From Medicago truncatula (Eukaryota > Streptophyta > Magnoliopsida > Fabales > Fabaceae), in the NCBI RefSeq assembly GCF_003473485.1, contig NC_053046.1, positions 40,881,832 through 40,945,831 on the forward strand: a stretch of DNA of 64,000 nt, in the 5' to 3' direction. Within the stretch, counting starts at the first letter, position 1; every line of letters begins with the position of its first letter. Shown piece by piece: positions 39,701 to 50,846 of the stretch. The position numbers and the translations under genes were made by a program. A model generated the notes under the pieces. The model was given only the letters and a program-made list of their open reading frames with translations. It was not told the DNA's origin and did no database searches.

Positions 39701-39981
39701 AGAAGAGCACTGACCAAGATAGTGAAGCATTGAAGGAAACCAGACAGAAAATATTGAACTCAATGACTTCCTTTACAAACGACCAAACAGAACTCAACTC
39801 TCTTGATGCTCAGATTGCAAAACTACAAGAAGACAGGGCCAAAATTGCTGAGATTCAAGATCAAGAGAAAGATAAGATTACATCTTTGAATAAAGATGTT
39901 AAGTCAATTTTCCAGCACCTCGTTGATGATCAAATCAAGTTGAAAAGTGTTGGAAGATCAAATTCCGGAAACTCAATCTGA
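33779..39981 (+). CDS. MATH + USP7/ICP0-binding-like + coiled-coil protein (UBP12/13-like without the peptidase)
   Basis: Thirteen exons: 33779-33851, 34405-34552, 34749-34909, 35773-35942, 36295-36375, 36480-36599, 36942-37064, 37692-37733, 37825-37919, 38011-38119, 38752-38820, 38901-39011 and 39148-39981. All phases fit and give about 711 residues. Residues about 46-180 are a MATH domain (FKFTWRIERFSW, VGGYKWHVIIFPEGDN, WGEPSFIPLDELSDPSRGY). Residues about 185-430 match the USP7_ICP0-binding region of plant UBP12/13 (AHLYTIIRVVRDEDLAQQIG, RFWYWARSQNHTYRPIRP). The Cys-box and His-box peptidase domain that separates these in UBP12/13 is absent; exon 4 splices straight to exon 5. Exon 13 adds an acidic linker and a long coiled coil like that of plant MATH/coiled-coil proteins. 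It could bind UBP12/13 partners without deubiquitinating them; that role is inference. Confidence 0.87.
33959..34112. mobile_element. Decayed hAT-like MITE (CTATGAAGC family) in intron 1
   Basis: The left end CTATGAAAC and right end GCTTCATAG bracket GTGTCGGTGTC repeats. The flanks ATGATATG and GTAATATG match at 6 of 8 bases. It belongs to the family at 301-463 and 60031-60167. Confidence 0.5.
35300..35470 (-). repeat. SINE-like fragment in intron 3 of the MATH gene
   Basis: GGGGTTGAACCCTTGACCTC resembles a SINE B-box region. A 21-base block beginning CCTCCTTATCACTCCC occurs twice in a row at about 35380-35422. No target duplication was established. Confidence 0.4.
37195..37310 (-). repeat. 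SINE-like fragment in intron 7 of the MATH gene
   Basis: GGGTTTGAATCCAGGACCCC and CTCAAACCCGTTGAGCCATC have the layout of the inverse of a tRNA-derived SINE. The ends are not clear. Confidence 0.4.
38142..38286. mobile_element. Small MITE in intron 10 of the MATH gene
   Basis: The left part, AGTGTTTGCTTCTGCGGT then AGCCAGACGTG, is inverted as CACG and ACTGCGGTGGATAG near the right, ending GGATCCAAACACGCTA. This is a common legume short-inverted-repeat element. Confidence 0.5.
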
Positions 39982-40179
39982 ATTGGAAGGTTATGAGAAG
40001 CTCTTTCAAATCTTCAAGAAAATCCCTCCATTTTGATTTATGTATTTGGTTAGCCTTTTTTACCACAACATTTTTACTTCAATACCAATTTAGCTTATCA
40101 GAAAACACATTTTCTACTGTGAATTTTCCTTCCTAATTTGAAGACTATTTCTTAGACTGTAAGGCTTCAATTATGTAGG

Positions 40180-40760
40180 CTAATCTTAGAATATGGTTCA
40201 TGAATTTTGAAATCCATTATGCATAATTGCATGACTAATTATTAATGTTAGTATCATGCAGTCTTTCTGCATTGTAGGACAACTCTGAATTGTTTTACAC
40301 TTCCAAGTTTTCAGCTAATTTCTCTTTTCATTTACAATTACGATTCAAATAGAGAATTGACAGATTTTCTCAGTTGAATCAACACATTTCTCGAATCAAC
40401 GCATGATGGTCATTTTTCTATTTCAGTAGACATATATACAATATAATATTTTGGTTTCGGTTGACCCGATATATATAGCTGGCTCTATCTTGTGCTTGAA
40501 GTGATTTTTTATTTTATTTTCTGTAGTTGTTATGTTAGGTCCTATCCTATGTGTATTTATCTGCAGTGATCCCTTTTGATGTTATTTTTTTTCACTCTGA
40601 TCAGTCGTGCACTGATTTTCCTAAATGGGAACAATGTGTGTGGACTATTTCTCCAAGTATTTGGATGTTGCAGATTCAGATAGTTTACCCTATGGTGAGT
40701 AGATATGCACAGTTTAATTTGACAGTAGTTGATCAATTCCATAATAACTGTGAGAAAAGG
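40180..40760 (+). pseudogene. Decayed fragment of the MATH gene (intron 1 to exon 3 copy)
   Basis: The stretch from ATATGGTTCATGAA to GTGAGAAAAGGTAGCC parallels 34180-34920. It keeps intron landmarks (ATACAATATAATATTTTGGTT) and a copy of exon 3 near 40606-40760 (compare GATCAGGCATGTAATT with GATCAGTCGTGCACTGAT; TATTTGGATGTTGCAGATTC with TATTTTGGCGTTGCAGATTC). Exon 2 is mostly lost and the frame is broken. It is a partial tandem duplication about 200 bp after the parent gene. Confidence 0.75.
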
Positions 40761-41071
40761 TAGCCTTTAATATATAAGGTAGCAAGCAAATAAGAGAACA
40801 CAGTCATCCTCACTCCAATAGCTATTTTGTTGTATCAACTCATTAAATGATAAATATATTCACTTACTCACTTAAAGGGAAGCTCAAATGATATAACCGT
40901 TGAAGAGTGAGTTATGTGGTGATGGAAGAGAAAGTGCTTCCTTAGAGGAATTTGATCACTTGTTGACTAAACTAAATGCAAAAAAGATAATAGACAGACC
41001 TTAACAGTAAAATGGGGCTAATAAAGTCATATGTAAATTTTTTTATCAAGTATCAGTAAATATATTATGAC

Positions 41072-42481
41072 TCAAGGTAAAAGCTGTACATAACCAGTTA
41101 ATATAGCTATTCCTAGAATTATAAGAGGTGGAAGAAGCACAAATGCTCCTATAGTTGCAAAAAAAGTTGAATCATTCCTTTGAGACACTTCATTTAGATA
41201 ACTCTGTCTCTTGATATTTCTCCTTTGTGATGTTGTTAAGAACTTTGCACTCACTTTCTTCAAGTTTTTACCTAAGGGAAGACTGAAATCATCATCCCTT
41301 TCTCCAACCAACTGTGCAAGCTGTTCCCGAATTGTAAGTCTCTGAGAGCTGCCATCACTTTCATAACCTAGAAACCAGAAATGCTCCCATAGTTGTTATC
41401 CAAAATCAAAGAAAGAAGTTAAACCAAATCTAAGAAATAGGTTACGGAGACATTCAGATAAATCTTTGAGACATACATGCATATCAGTCTGTGCGATATC
41501 ATATCAGTAGTGACACATGAACATAGAGATGAAGAAATAGGAAATTAACTATTTGATATGAACGTGTCTATCTCTTCATAGGCATGGCATTAATTTTGGG
41601 CTATAACATATGCCAGTTTCATGTGAAGGTAATGTAAAGTTTTGAAACCAGGATTCCTTCTCTGGTATATATTATCATTCCACATTTCTTATATCACTTA
41701 AATTTTCAATGATATGATAGCAACATAATCACTTTGCAAAACCATTGAACAATTTGTTTTTCTCTGCTAAACATTTTCATTGATTCTGATTTAAAGAGAA
41801 GAAGTCAACTTGCATACCAATGACTGATGAGCTTGTAGATGTAAATTGCTCCAAAAGATCGAGTTGTGCACGAGAAGAAGATAAAGATCCTAACAATAAA
41901 AGTCATCAAAAACAAGTCAGTCATTTCTCCTTTATTGACATGAACTAGAAGAACATTGTATCAAGTTTTGCTAGCATTATACTTCATTATTTGGTTTAAA
42001 TACATTATTCTAAACCCACAATTAAGTTTAGTCCTCTGTTATACTAGTAGATAAGGACTAAAATAATTATTACACAGACAAATTTCAATATTAAACAAAT
42101 TCTTGAATTGAATATTAAACAAATTCTGAAAGGCTAAAAAAACCAAAAAGACCAATTTATCTTTCAATATGAGACATGGATTCTTTTTCTCCTCCTTGTG
42201 GCTGGAAATGAGTCAGGTGTATATAAAAATAAAATATTATAAAAATACATACAACTGACACAATCTGAGAAAGAACAAACATTTAATATGGAATATATAC
42301 ATACATACATACCAATAGAAGATGCATCCTCAGAAACACCAGGTTCAGTCCCTTGTGATTGAGCACATGTTTTGGTTAAAGAAGAAGCATGGTGGAATTT
42401 GATGTTATTATATTTTCGTGTGAGAAAGGAAGGGCTTGGATGAAGAGAAGAAGTGATGGTGGCCATGGAACTTTGCTTCAT
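41072..42481 (-). CDS. Small putative plastid membrane protein, family not named
   Basis: Three exons on the minus strand: 42481-42313, 41889-41818 and 41367-41072, phases 1 and 1, 178 residues. The first 40 residues are Ser/Thr- and basic-rich with almost no acidic residues (MATITSSLHPSPSFLTRKYN), as in chloroplast transit peptides. The middle has LTIREQLAQLVGERDDDFSL and KNLKKVSAKFLTTSQRRNIK. One C-terminal transmembrane segment follows (FFATIGAFVLLPPLIILGIA), leaving a short tail GYVQLLP. I recognise this as a conserved plant plastid type of protein but cannot name a function. An alternative start five codons downstream (MATITSS) is equally good. It is transcribed towards the MATH gene. 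Confidence 0.75.
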
Positions 42482-42764
42482 GAGAACTCAAAAGTATAGT
42501 TGCTGAGTGTGATAATTGGCATTTTTGGTATGAGAATTTTGCATTTTCAATTTGGTTTTATATTAAACAAAGGCGGTAGCTCACTACCACAAATATTAAG
42601 TTAATTACCGACTTATGTGGTGATCAAGGATTCTAGTTCTATGTAGGACCAACCTTGGACATGTGTCTCAAAATTCTAGCAAAATTATTGACTTGAGCTT
42701 TTATGCTGGATTTTTTTAGCGATGCATCCAACCCAACCCACACACATTTTAATACACAAATAAT

Positions 42765-43172
42765 TTTATTTGTCCCAATAAAATTTTCAATCACTACTTT
42801 TGATCTCTATTTGATAGTTAATTTTAATATTTTTTTTAATAAAATTATGCAGAAATGTGTAGAATATTGTAAAAATCTTTTCAAAAAAAAAATTAGAATT
42901 TTTAAATAAAACATAAATTTAATACAAATGTTTAACTATCAAAAATATAAAAAATCATATTAAATTCATGTTTTGTTAAAAAATTCTAATTTTTTTTGGA
43001 GAGATTCTTATAATATTATGAATTTATCTGCAAAATTTTATTCAAAAATATGAATTCTACATATCAAAAGTGAAGATGAAATTCTTTTGAGGGACTAAAA
43101 GCTGAAGGAAAATTATAGAGGGACTAAAACGAAAAGTTGATATATTTATAGGGACCAAAAACATATTTAACC
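42765..43172. mobile_element. Foldback MITE of the 30736-31190 family, copy 2 (left arm shortened)
   Basis: The interior matches copy 1 in inverse orientation (TGTGTAGAATATTGTAAAAAT and ATTCTAATTTTTTTTGGAG). The right arm ends GACCAAAAACATATTTAACC. The left arm begins only at GTCCCAATAAAATTTTCAAT, so its outer end is missing. Confidence 0.65.
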
Positions 43173-43664
43173 ATAAATTTTAAATATCGTGAAATATGAT
43201 CTGAAGATGAAAAAAGATCAACATCGATGAAATTATAACGAAATTCCCTTGAAAACTTCATTTAAAACATATCATATCACAATATTTTAGACAAAATATT
43301 TGATAGAGGGATCAAAATTATCGAATTTTAAAATAAGGAGATCAAATTCACAAAATGATGAAAATAGAGGGACTAAAACTGCAATTAAACTTTTTTTTTT
43401 TTTATGAGAGACCATAATAGACATGAAAATCAGTTTCAATTCCACTTCTTACTTAACTGGTCAACCGCAATTTCCACTCCACTTGTTCCAAATTTCATCA
43501 TTGATATATCAATTCATTTCATTTGTTACAAAGTTAGCAAAGTATAAACTTGTGATTTCGATCTTCTCCATGACTATCCTTTTATTTATTGGTTTTGGTT
43601 TTGATTGTTGGGAAATTGAATTGAGAAATATTCAAATAAGAGAAATATTTTTTGTTTTGTTTTA

Positions 43665-44241
43665 ATCATAGTTTTAAAAATCGGATCAGAAAAACTGATT
43701 GAATCGGTTTGATCGAAAATCGGATGGGACATGTATGATGCTCGCTTTGCCATTTGCACCATGATTCTCTTTTAAAATTTAATGCTTCTACTTATTTAAA
43801 ATTTATGAGTTCTTTATTTATTCTTATGAGTTCTTTTTTTTTTTTTTTTTTTTTTTCATATATAATAATCACAATTTTGATTGAGATGACAACTTATTTC
43901 TGTACGAAATGGTTTGAGAATTGAGATTACCATGTCATCATACTATTTTTTCATTAAAAATAACAATACTATCAAAAAGAACACTACTATCAAGAATATA
44001 TGCAAAAAATATATGCAGCTAAATTCAGGGCACCTATCAAGAAGTTTCTATTCATATTGTAAAAAATGTACTTTTATTTATGAAAAAAAAAAATATAATA
44101 GACCGAGTCATATAACCGAGTATTTCAATTAAATCTTATTTAGTTGCGTGGTTCGACCAGTGACCCAATAGTTCAACCATTAAACTAGTGAACCAGTACC
44201 CTTACCAAGTCGATCACCGATCCGGATTTTAAAACTATGAT
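43665..44241. mobile_element. Terminal-inverted-repeat element, ATCATAGTTTTAAAA family
   Basis: The left end ATCATAGTTTTAAAAATCGG is inverted at the right as CCGGATTTTAAAACTATGAT. The interior has GAATCGGTTTGATCG and GTTCGACCAGTGACCC subterminal blocks. It carries no recognised transposase, so it is non-autonomous. Confidence 0.7.
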
Positions 44242-44325
44242 TTTGATGCAAATAAGATGAGAGGATGTCAGTGTTTGAAAATTTTGATATTTGCTTCTTG
44301 AGAATTGCTGTTTACACATGTTATA

Positions 44326-45051
44326 GGGCTGAGAAACACCAGTAAAATACCAAAATACCCCCTCTGCAGTTAACTGCCGAGGAAAAATAAAACCGACTGC
44401 AGTTAACTGCCGAGGAAAACCTCAGCAGTTAACTACCGAGGAAATTAAAACCCAGTCATCATCATCATACATGTAACATGATGCAGCGTTAGAAAGAAAA
44501 GACAAATATAAATCATAGCAGGTTTGAAGCACCATCATTTGTATTCAATGTATAAATAATCAGCACCATAGATAAAAACAATTAAATAATGACACTTGTT
44601 ATGTTAACATAGATTACATCCGAAATCATTGATAAAAAAATTCATATACACAAAGTTTCAATGGATTCATCTGGGTTAAAATTGCAATTGTAATTGCAAA
44701 TGAAATCATCACTATCACACAGTTATCTCTGTTCTCCTGATACCCTTTTCACCAACAATTCAAAACACTCCAATTCCATCATTTTCACAAACCATTTCAC
44801 CAAAAACTTTGTTAGAAACCTTCAATGTTGATGTTCATAGAGTAGAAAATAGTGGGTTTCAAATCTTTGTTAGAAACCGTTTCTCTGTTCATATTACATG
44901 TATGATGATGATGATGATAATTATGGGTTTTAATTTCCTCGGTGGTTAACTGCCGAGGTTTTCCTCGGCAGTTAACTGCAGTCGAATTTCAAATTCCTCG
45001 GCAGTTAACTGTCGAGGGGGCAAAATCATATTTTACTAGTGTGGCACAGCC
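44326..45051. mobile_element. Foldback element with six near-palindromic GCAGTTAACTGC units
   Basis: The arms run inward from GGCTGAGAAACACCAGTAAA (left) and the inverse of CTAGTGTGGCACAGCC (right). Each arm holds three 22-bp units centred on GTTAAC: 44361-44382, 44394-44415 and 44420-44441; then 44937-44958, 44963-44984 and 44996-45017. The arms also share ATCATCATCATACATGTAA and its inverse. No coding region is present and no clear target duplication was found. Confidence 0.75.
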
Positions 45052-45654
45052 TTATCAAATGTGGGAACAACAATTCTCTTGCTTCTTTTTTTTTTTGGGT
45101 AAAAAATACAAAGTAAATGTTTATAACAGTTTTCCAAAATGTGGGGGTAAAGTGTGAACTCGTATTTATGATTAGCTCTAAAAAAATGCTAGTATATTAT
45201 AGGAAAATGCTAACTCTTGCCCTTAAGATATAAGTTAAGAAATAAAAGATAGAAACATTTTATTGAAAATTGTGTATTTTATACTTTAGAAATTTAAAAT
45301 CATATATTTTTAAGATAAAATTTATGTTTAAATTTTATTTTAAACTTCTTAACTTATGTTCTTAAAACACAAGTTAACATGACTATATATTATATTTTAG
45401 ACATAAATTCTCGCTTCAGTATTGTAATATACTCTTCATATGGAGTCCTATAAATTAAAAGAACTCATAAATTTTAAGCATTAAAGAGAGTGTGAAAAAG
45501 TGTGGGGCAATTGTACCTAAACAAAAAAAAGAGAAGGTGTTGGACCAAAAAATGTGTTCCAACTAACAATCACATCTCATAACATGATTCATGAATCTAA
45601 TCACAATGCCAGTAATTGTATATATATTTTCAGCTAGTAAAATAATTTTACTTC

Positions 45655-46502
45655 GGTTCTGTTTGGTAAAAATAGCGGATAACTGATAAGCTAGCTGATA
45701 GCTTTTAACTGATAAGCTAGTTGATAGCTTTTAGCTGATAAGCTAACTGAAGTGTTTGGTAAAAATAGCGGTTCAACTAGCTGATAAATGTAAAATGACA
45801 TAAAGGGTATTCTTAATTCATAATAAAAATTATATCATTAATTTAAGTAATTGTAATTTTGTAAACTAATTTTTCTTTAAAAAAAAACTTTAAATTTATT
45901 AATTTAATATATCCTATGTATTATAAATTAAATTAAATTTTATTCACTAAAATTTTATCTTATATTTATTATCATTTAAGTGTTTCTACTTTATAAAGAA
46001 AATAACATTTGCCTAAAAAACAAAAAAAAGGTAGCACTAATAGAGTAATACTAATAGCAGAGAATAAAGAAAATAACACTTACTTACCTCAAAAAAAAAA
46101 AAAAAACTAACACTAATAGAATAATAGTATTTTGTTCCGTAAAAAAAAAACGAAGGTATATATTTTTTCAAAAAAAAAAAAAAGCCCAGCTGATATATAT
46201 ACAAAAATTGGAATAAAGGGATAGTAGTCTTTATTACGTAGCTTATTATAAAAATTATAATGGATAAAAATACAATTTAAATGAAATAATAAGGGTAAAA
46301 TTGGAAGAAAAAGTGAGAAGCTATAAGCTATAAGCTCAAACGCTACTTGGAATAGCTTCTGAAAAATAGCTTATAAGCTCGTGAAATAAGCTATAAGCTC
46401 ATGGTGAAAAAATGTTACAAAACAGAGCTTTTTTTGTCAAACGAGCTTATAAGCTATAAGCTAAAAGCTAAAAGCTCTTTTTTTGGTTTCCCAAACAGAC
46501 CC
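45655..46502. mobile_element. Non-autonomous TIR element with TAAGCTATAAGCT subterminal repeats
   Basis: The ends are GGTTCTGTTTGGTAAA and TTTCCCAAACAGACCC, inverted. Many AGCTTATAAGCT and GATAAGCTAGCTGATAGC units lie near both ends. The bases TTC flank both sides, which would fit a 3-bp Harbinger-type target, but a hAT origin is not excluded. Confidence 0.65.
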
Positions 46503-46892
46503 TTCGTATATCCATGAATTAATATTTTTTAAAAGGTCAATAAATTAATAATTTCATTAAGAACTAAATAAATAAAAAAAGTTAACGTATATTGTCAAAA
46601 AAAAAAGTGCATGATTATTATGAATGAACACTGACCGTTACTTAAGCATCAAAAGAACAAAAATGAAAAAGCTAATTTCAACTTTTTTTGGTTCATCCAT
46701 TGATTAAGTAAAGGGCCATACCATACACATACCGAATAGGATCTCATCTCCAACTTGCTTTCACACTTGAAAGTCATTACCTTCATAAAAGGATCATAAC
46801 ATCACACGTACAATGCAAATAAAACAACATAACTAAGAAACCAACAAACAACAAGAACAACTGTGTTGTATTGTGTTCTTTGCTATGTGATC

Positions 46893-49129
46893 ATGGCAAA
46901 CCGTGTTGTTCCAAATCCACGTGAAGCTCATCCTGATGCTTTTCATGTCTCTGGTCCTAGAAATGTCACTTCCCTTAATTGGAGAGATCTTATAAGCTCT
47001 AGTTGGTAAGTCTATGTACCATCATGTATCCATTTCAATTCTTATATATCATCAATTTAGTAACATCTTTGTTTTGAATAATCTTTCTAGTTAATAGGGT
47101 GTACTTTTGCAAGAGAGAAATACTAGTGGTTTGTGTGATTTTTTTTTTTTTGCAAGTGTTTGTTTATTTTTTTTTGGACCAAATTCTCATTTGTTACAAA
47201 GTATTTTATTGAAAAAAATTTAAGTTAATAATTTTTTCAATATTTTAATGTGTTATCTAGACTATTGGTTAATGGTGGTGTTGAAAGAGAGGTATATTAG
47301 TAGTTTGTGTGAATTTTTGTGTTAAGTATTTGTTTATTTTTTGATCAATTTTGAAGATGTTAGCACAATGATTTGGAGCATATTGTGTAAAGTTGTGAAC
47401 TTTTGTTAGATGAGTATGTAAAGTTTTTGAATTTAAAGGATTCCATGTTTGGTAATAAATTGGAGATTAGTTACTTGGATTTGAGAGATCTAATTGATTG
47501 AATTGTGCTGTCAATCAGGGACTGCGTTTATAATCTTCATTCTGATGCCTAGTTTCTTAGCTACCTTAGTATTTAATAATTTGGAATGGTGTTTTAGGAC
47601 CCTAATTTTCATCATTTCCTTAACTTGTTCAACTTGAGTTTTACCAGGGTCATGATAAAGAAAAGTGCTTACGGATTTTAATTTAACATTCGAATTTTTT
47701 AAATAACTTCAATAGCTTGATTTACCGGCCCATGGATATTTAACTGTACAAATTTTGTTGTAGGTGTATTAAGTATTAATCTGACCTGAATTCTCTCTCA
47801 TAATAAAATCAAGCATTTCATGTGTCCTGTAAATCGGAACCATTGGATCAGACACTCACATTGCAATTTCTTTTTTTGAATCTAAAACATGAGCATATAA
47901 TCTTTGTTCAATAATTTTTATAAATTGACCATAGTAAATGCATGAATTTGTGACTTCAGCAATTTCACATTAACTTTGCAAAACCTCTTTAGCATTCATT
48001 TGTCAAATTTGATGGAAAGACACTCAAGTTTTAGTGACATTCACATTCTTTAATTGCATATATGTGTTCTGATAGTTATTCATTTTGTTAATACAGGAAG
48101 GATCCAAAGTACAAGCGAACAGTCATTGCCTGCTTTATACAGGCAGTGTACTTGCTTGAACTTGATAGACACGAGAAAAGAGCACCGGACAATGCCCTAG
48201 CCCCGAATTGGTGGATTCCCTTCAAATACAAGCTCACGAAAACATTAATTGACGAACGAGATAAATCCATTTTTGGCGCAATACTTGAATGGGATCAGTC
48301 CGCAGCACTGGCTGACTTAGTACTAATTAGACCAAGTGGTGCCCCTAGAGCTGTTTTAGTACTCCGAGGAACATTACTCAGAAGTCCTACAATGCGAAGA
48401 GACATTGAAGATGACCTCCGTTTCGTTGCTTGGGAAAGCTTGAAAGGGTCTGTCAGGTTTAAGGTGACTTTGGAGACTCTAAAATCAATTTGTGAAACCT
48501 ATGGAAGTAGCAATGTATGCATTGCAGGCCATTCCTTAGGGGCTGGTTTTGCTCTTCAAGTAGGAAAAGAACTAGCGAAACAAGGAATCTATGTGGAGGC
48601 ACATTTATTCAATCCACCTTCCGTTTCACTGGCGATGAGTCTAAAAAATATAGGAGAAAAGGCTGAATACGTTTGGAGTAGAGTTAAATCTGTGCTTCCT
48701 TATGGTAAGGAAGCAAAAGTTAGCAACGATGTGGATAAGACCTCGGCTGTCGCATCGAAAAGTTGGATGTCTCGGTTACCCCGTTCCGGTTCCGGTTTGA
48801 AGGATGCTAGTGTTGTTGGTATAACAAAATGGATTCCTCATTTGTATGTTAACAATAGTGACTATATATGTTGCTATTACAATGACACTAATGGAACAGC
48901 GGAGAAAGTGGTTGATAAGGAGAATGTAGGTGGACAAATTGCAGCAAAATTGTTTGTTGTGTCTAAGGAAAAACAAAAATTTCTTGAGGCTCATGGATTG
49001 GAACAATGGTGGTCAAGCGATGCAGAGCTTCAACAGGTTATTCATAACAGCAAACTCATAAGTAGACAACTTTCATCTTTATACACTTCTACTCCTTCCC
49101 GAATTGTAACAATTGTTAAGGCATTGTAA
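46893..49129 (+). CDS. At4g10955-like alpha/beta-hydrolase (lipase class 3-like), copy 1
   Basis: Two exons, 46893-47005 and 48097-49129, 381 residues. The start is MANRVVPNPREAHPDAFHVS, with SLNWRDLISSSW at the exon junction. FIQAVYLLELDRHEKRAP, GAPRAVLVLRGTLLRSPTM and the nucleophile elbow IAGHSLGAGF (Ser184) are typical of plant lipase class 3-like proteins annotated as At4g10955-like. LFNPPSVSL follows. The C-terminal region with KLFVVSKEKQKFLEAHGLEQ and WWSSD is shared with copy 2. The substrate is unknown; an esterase/lipase activity is inferred from the GHSLG motif. It appears intact and is the reference member of the three-gene cluster in this window. Confidence 0.88.
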
Positions 49130-49139
49130 TAAATGCATT

Positions 49140-50840
49140 GCACTGGATACATTGCAACTCTCATTTTTCAAACTTAATAATACAGCCTGTACTTGGTTTA
49201 TATTCAAACCTTATTATCTTACAGAAGCCAATGAATAAGAGGTACATACTGTGTGAGTTCAACTTGTTCAAATAACACCTTGAGAAATTCAAGTCCACAT
49301 TTTATTTTCAAAAGATTTCTGGAATGACTCCTTTGTTTTCTCACAGAATTAGTTTGCACGTCATGATCAACCAGAGATTGTAATGTCTAGGAAGAACTTT
49401 GATGCCTCTTCTATGTCATTAACCTGTTAATCAAAATAAATATGACAAATACGATGAGCTCGCAACAAGGTCAACAAGTGTCATGAACTATATTCTAAAA
49501 AGTTTTTCATATGCCTAGTCGTCATGAACTATTTCTAAAAAGTTAAGGTTTGATGAAGACACATTTTACATCTAATCAATATGTGTATTACGCAAAATAA
49601 AGCTCACTATGCTTGTTGAGATTAAAATAATCACATTTTCGGAGATGGTAACGCATGTGAGCTCTTTAAAAGCATCTGCAATTTTGCCAAGAGGATTTTC
49701 ATTTATGGCTGTCTTGAAAGCTGCCTTGCTTCTTCTTTTAAGATCTCCTCCGGCTCCGTGTTGTTGTCAACATGATCATGTACATATTGCTGCTGTTCTG
49801 GCAGTAGCATAAAAGCACTTCAGGAAGAAAAGCAGCAGGTGCTTTAAGCGCTTTCCTTTTACGTCCATGTTGTTCATTATTTGCCAGGGAATGGAAGAAA
49901 GAATAGATGATTATCCTTCTTCTCTTTGCCTTAGTTTTCGCACCTTATCTTCATATATATACATATTTGTGTTTGAATGTGTGGAGTGGATGCGAGTTCA
50001 AATTCGGATTCAAGGTATGAAGAAAGATTACTTTGAACATACAATATCACTGCCTCTCCTATTTAATCCCTTAGTAGAAAGTACAATAACTTCATAATGA
50101 CATGATGCAATTAGAATTTTAATTTCTTAAAAAGAAAAATGGCTAGTGACTAATAACACTTGCAATTTTGGATTTCTAAAAATGAAAAAGGAAAAACAAG
50201 TTTCATTTGGAATCAACAACTTATATTTTAATGAATAAAACATAAAGTTGCATGCTAGTGCTATTAAAAATAACAAGTCTAGTAATTAATTTGAAGATAA
50301 AGGTGTTCCTAGTGTGAAATAAATAAAACAAAAGCTAAATCTAAAGCTTCATGTGGAAGAAAATAAAGTATAAAAAACATGACATAGATTGCTTTTACTT
50401 CTTTCTAGGAAAGTATACTGTCCACATCCACAGCACTGAATGGGAACAAAAAGTCCATGCTGAAGTGGAATGTGACAGTGAGAATCAAGAGCCCCACAGA
50501 ATTCATTTTGCTTTTCAAGTCTTTAAAAAAGTGAAAAAAAGGAATAAGTCTCTTTAACCTGTGCATTAATCTTTAATTTATAACAAGATAGGATTTGATT
50601 TTCAACTTGATATTCTTCTGTTGTTTTTTCCTGTACAGGTTAGGATTTGCAAACTTGCTATAGTAGTTTCAAGTTTAACTTTGCGTTGTCTGCAAGGAAA
50701 GCATAAATATATTCCAATTCCAACTCTTATATTGGAAAGAGACAAATGAGTGTGATTGTGCATGGTAACCTTAACTTCTGCAGCTTTTGATTATCCATCT
50801 GAATCAGTTTTCAGCTTCTATAACCAAACAAAGTTTTTCA
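49140..50840. other. Spacer between hydrolase copy 1 and the ankyrin gene
   Basis: No intact gene. The minus strand near 49605-49760 has a possible fragment of an ACD11-like glycolipid-transfer protein, listed separately. Confidence 0.4.
49605..49760 (-). pseudogene. Possible fragment of an ACD11-like glycolipid-transfer protein
   Basis: Minus-strand translation gives KAAFKTAINENPLGKIADAF then KEL, resembling the N-terminus of ACD11-type proteins (PLxKIAxAFKEL). Only this short run matches, and the rest of the domain was not found. It may be chance. Confidence 0.3.
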
Positions 50841-50846
50841 ATAGAA

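Noticed and set aside
33779-39981. Reading the MATH gene as a complete UBP12/13 deubiquitinase
   Set aside because: No Cys-box or His-box peptidase exons were found between the MATH and ICP0-binding parts.
43835-43860. Long T-run and other A/T homopolymers as signals
   Set aside because: Common in AT-rich plant spacers; no structure around them suggested a role.
50351-50557. 68-codon open frame (MWKKIKYKKHD) as a gene
   Set aside because: No recognisable family, no supporting splice sites, and low-complexity ends.
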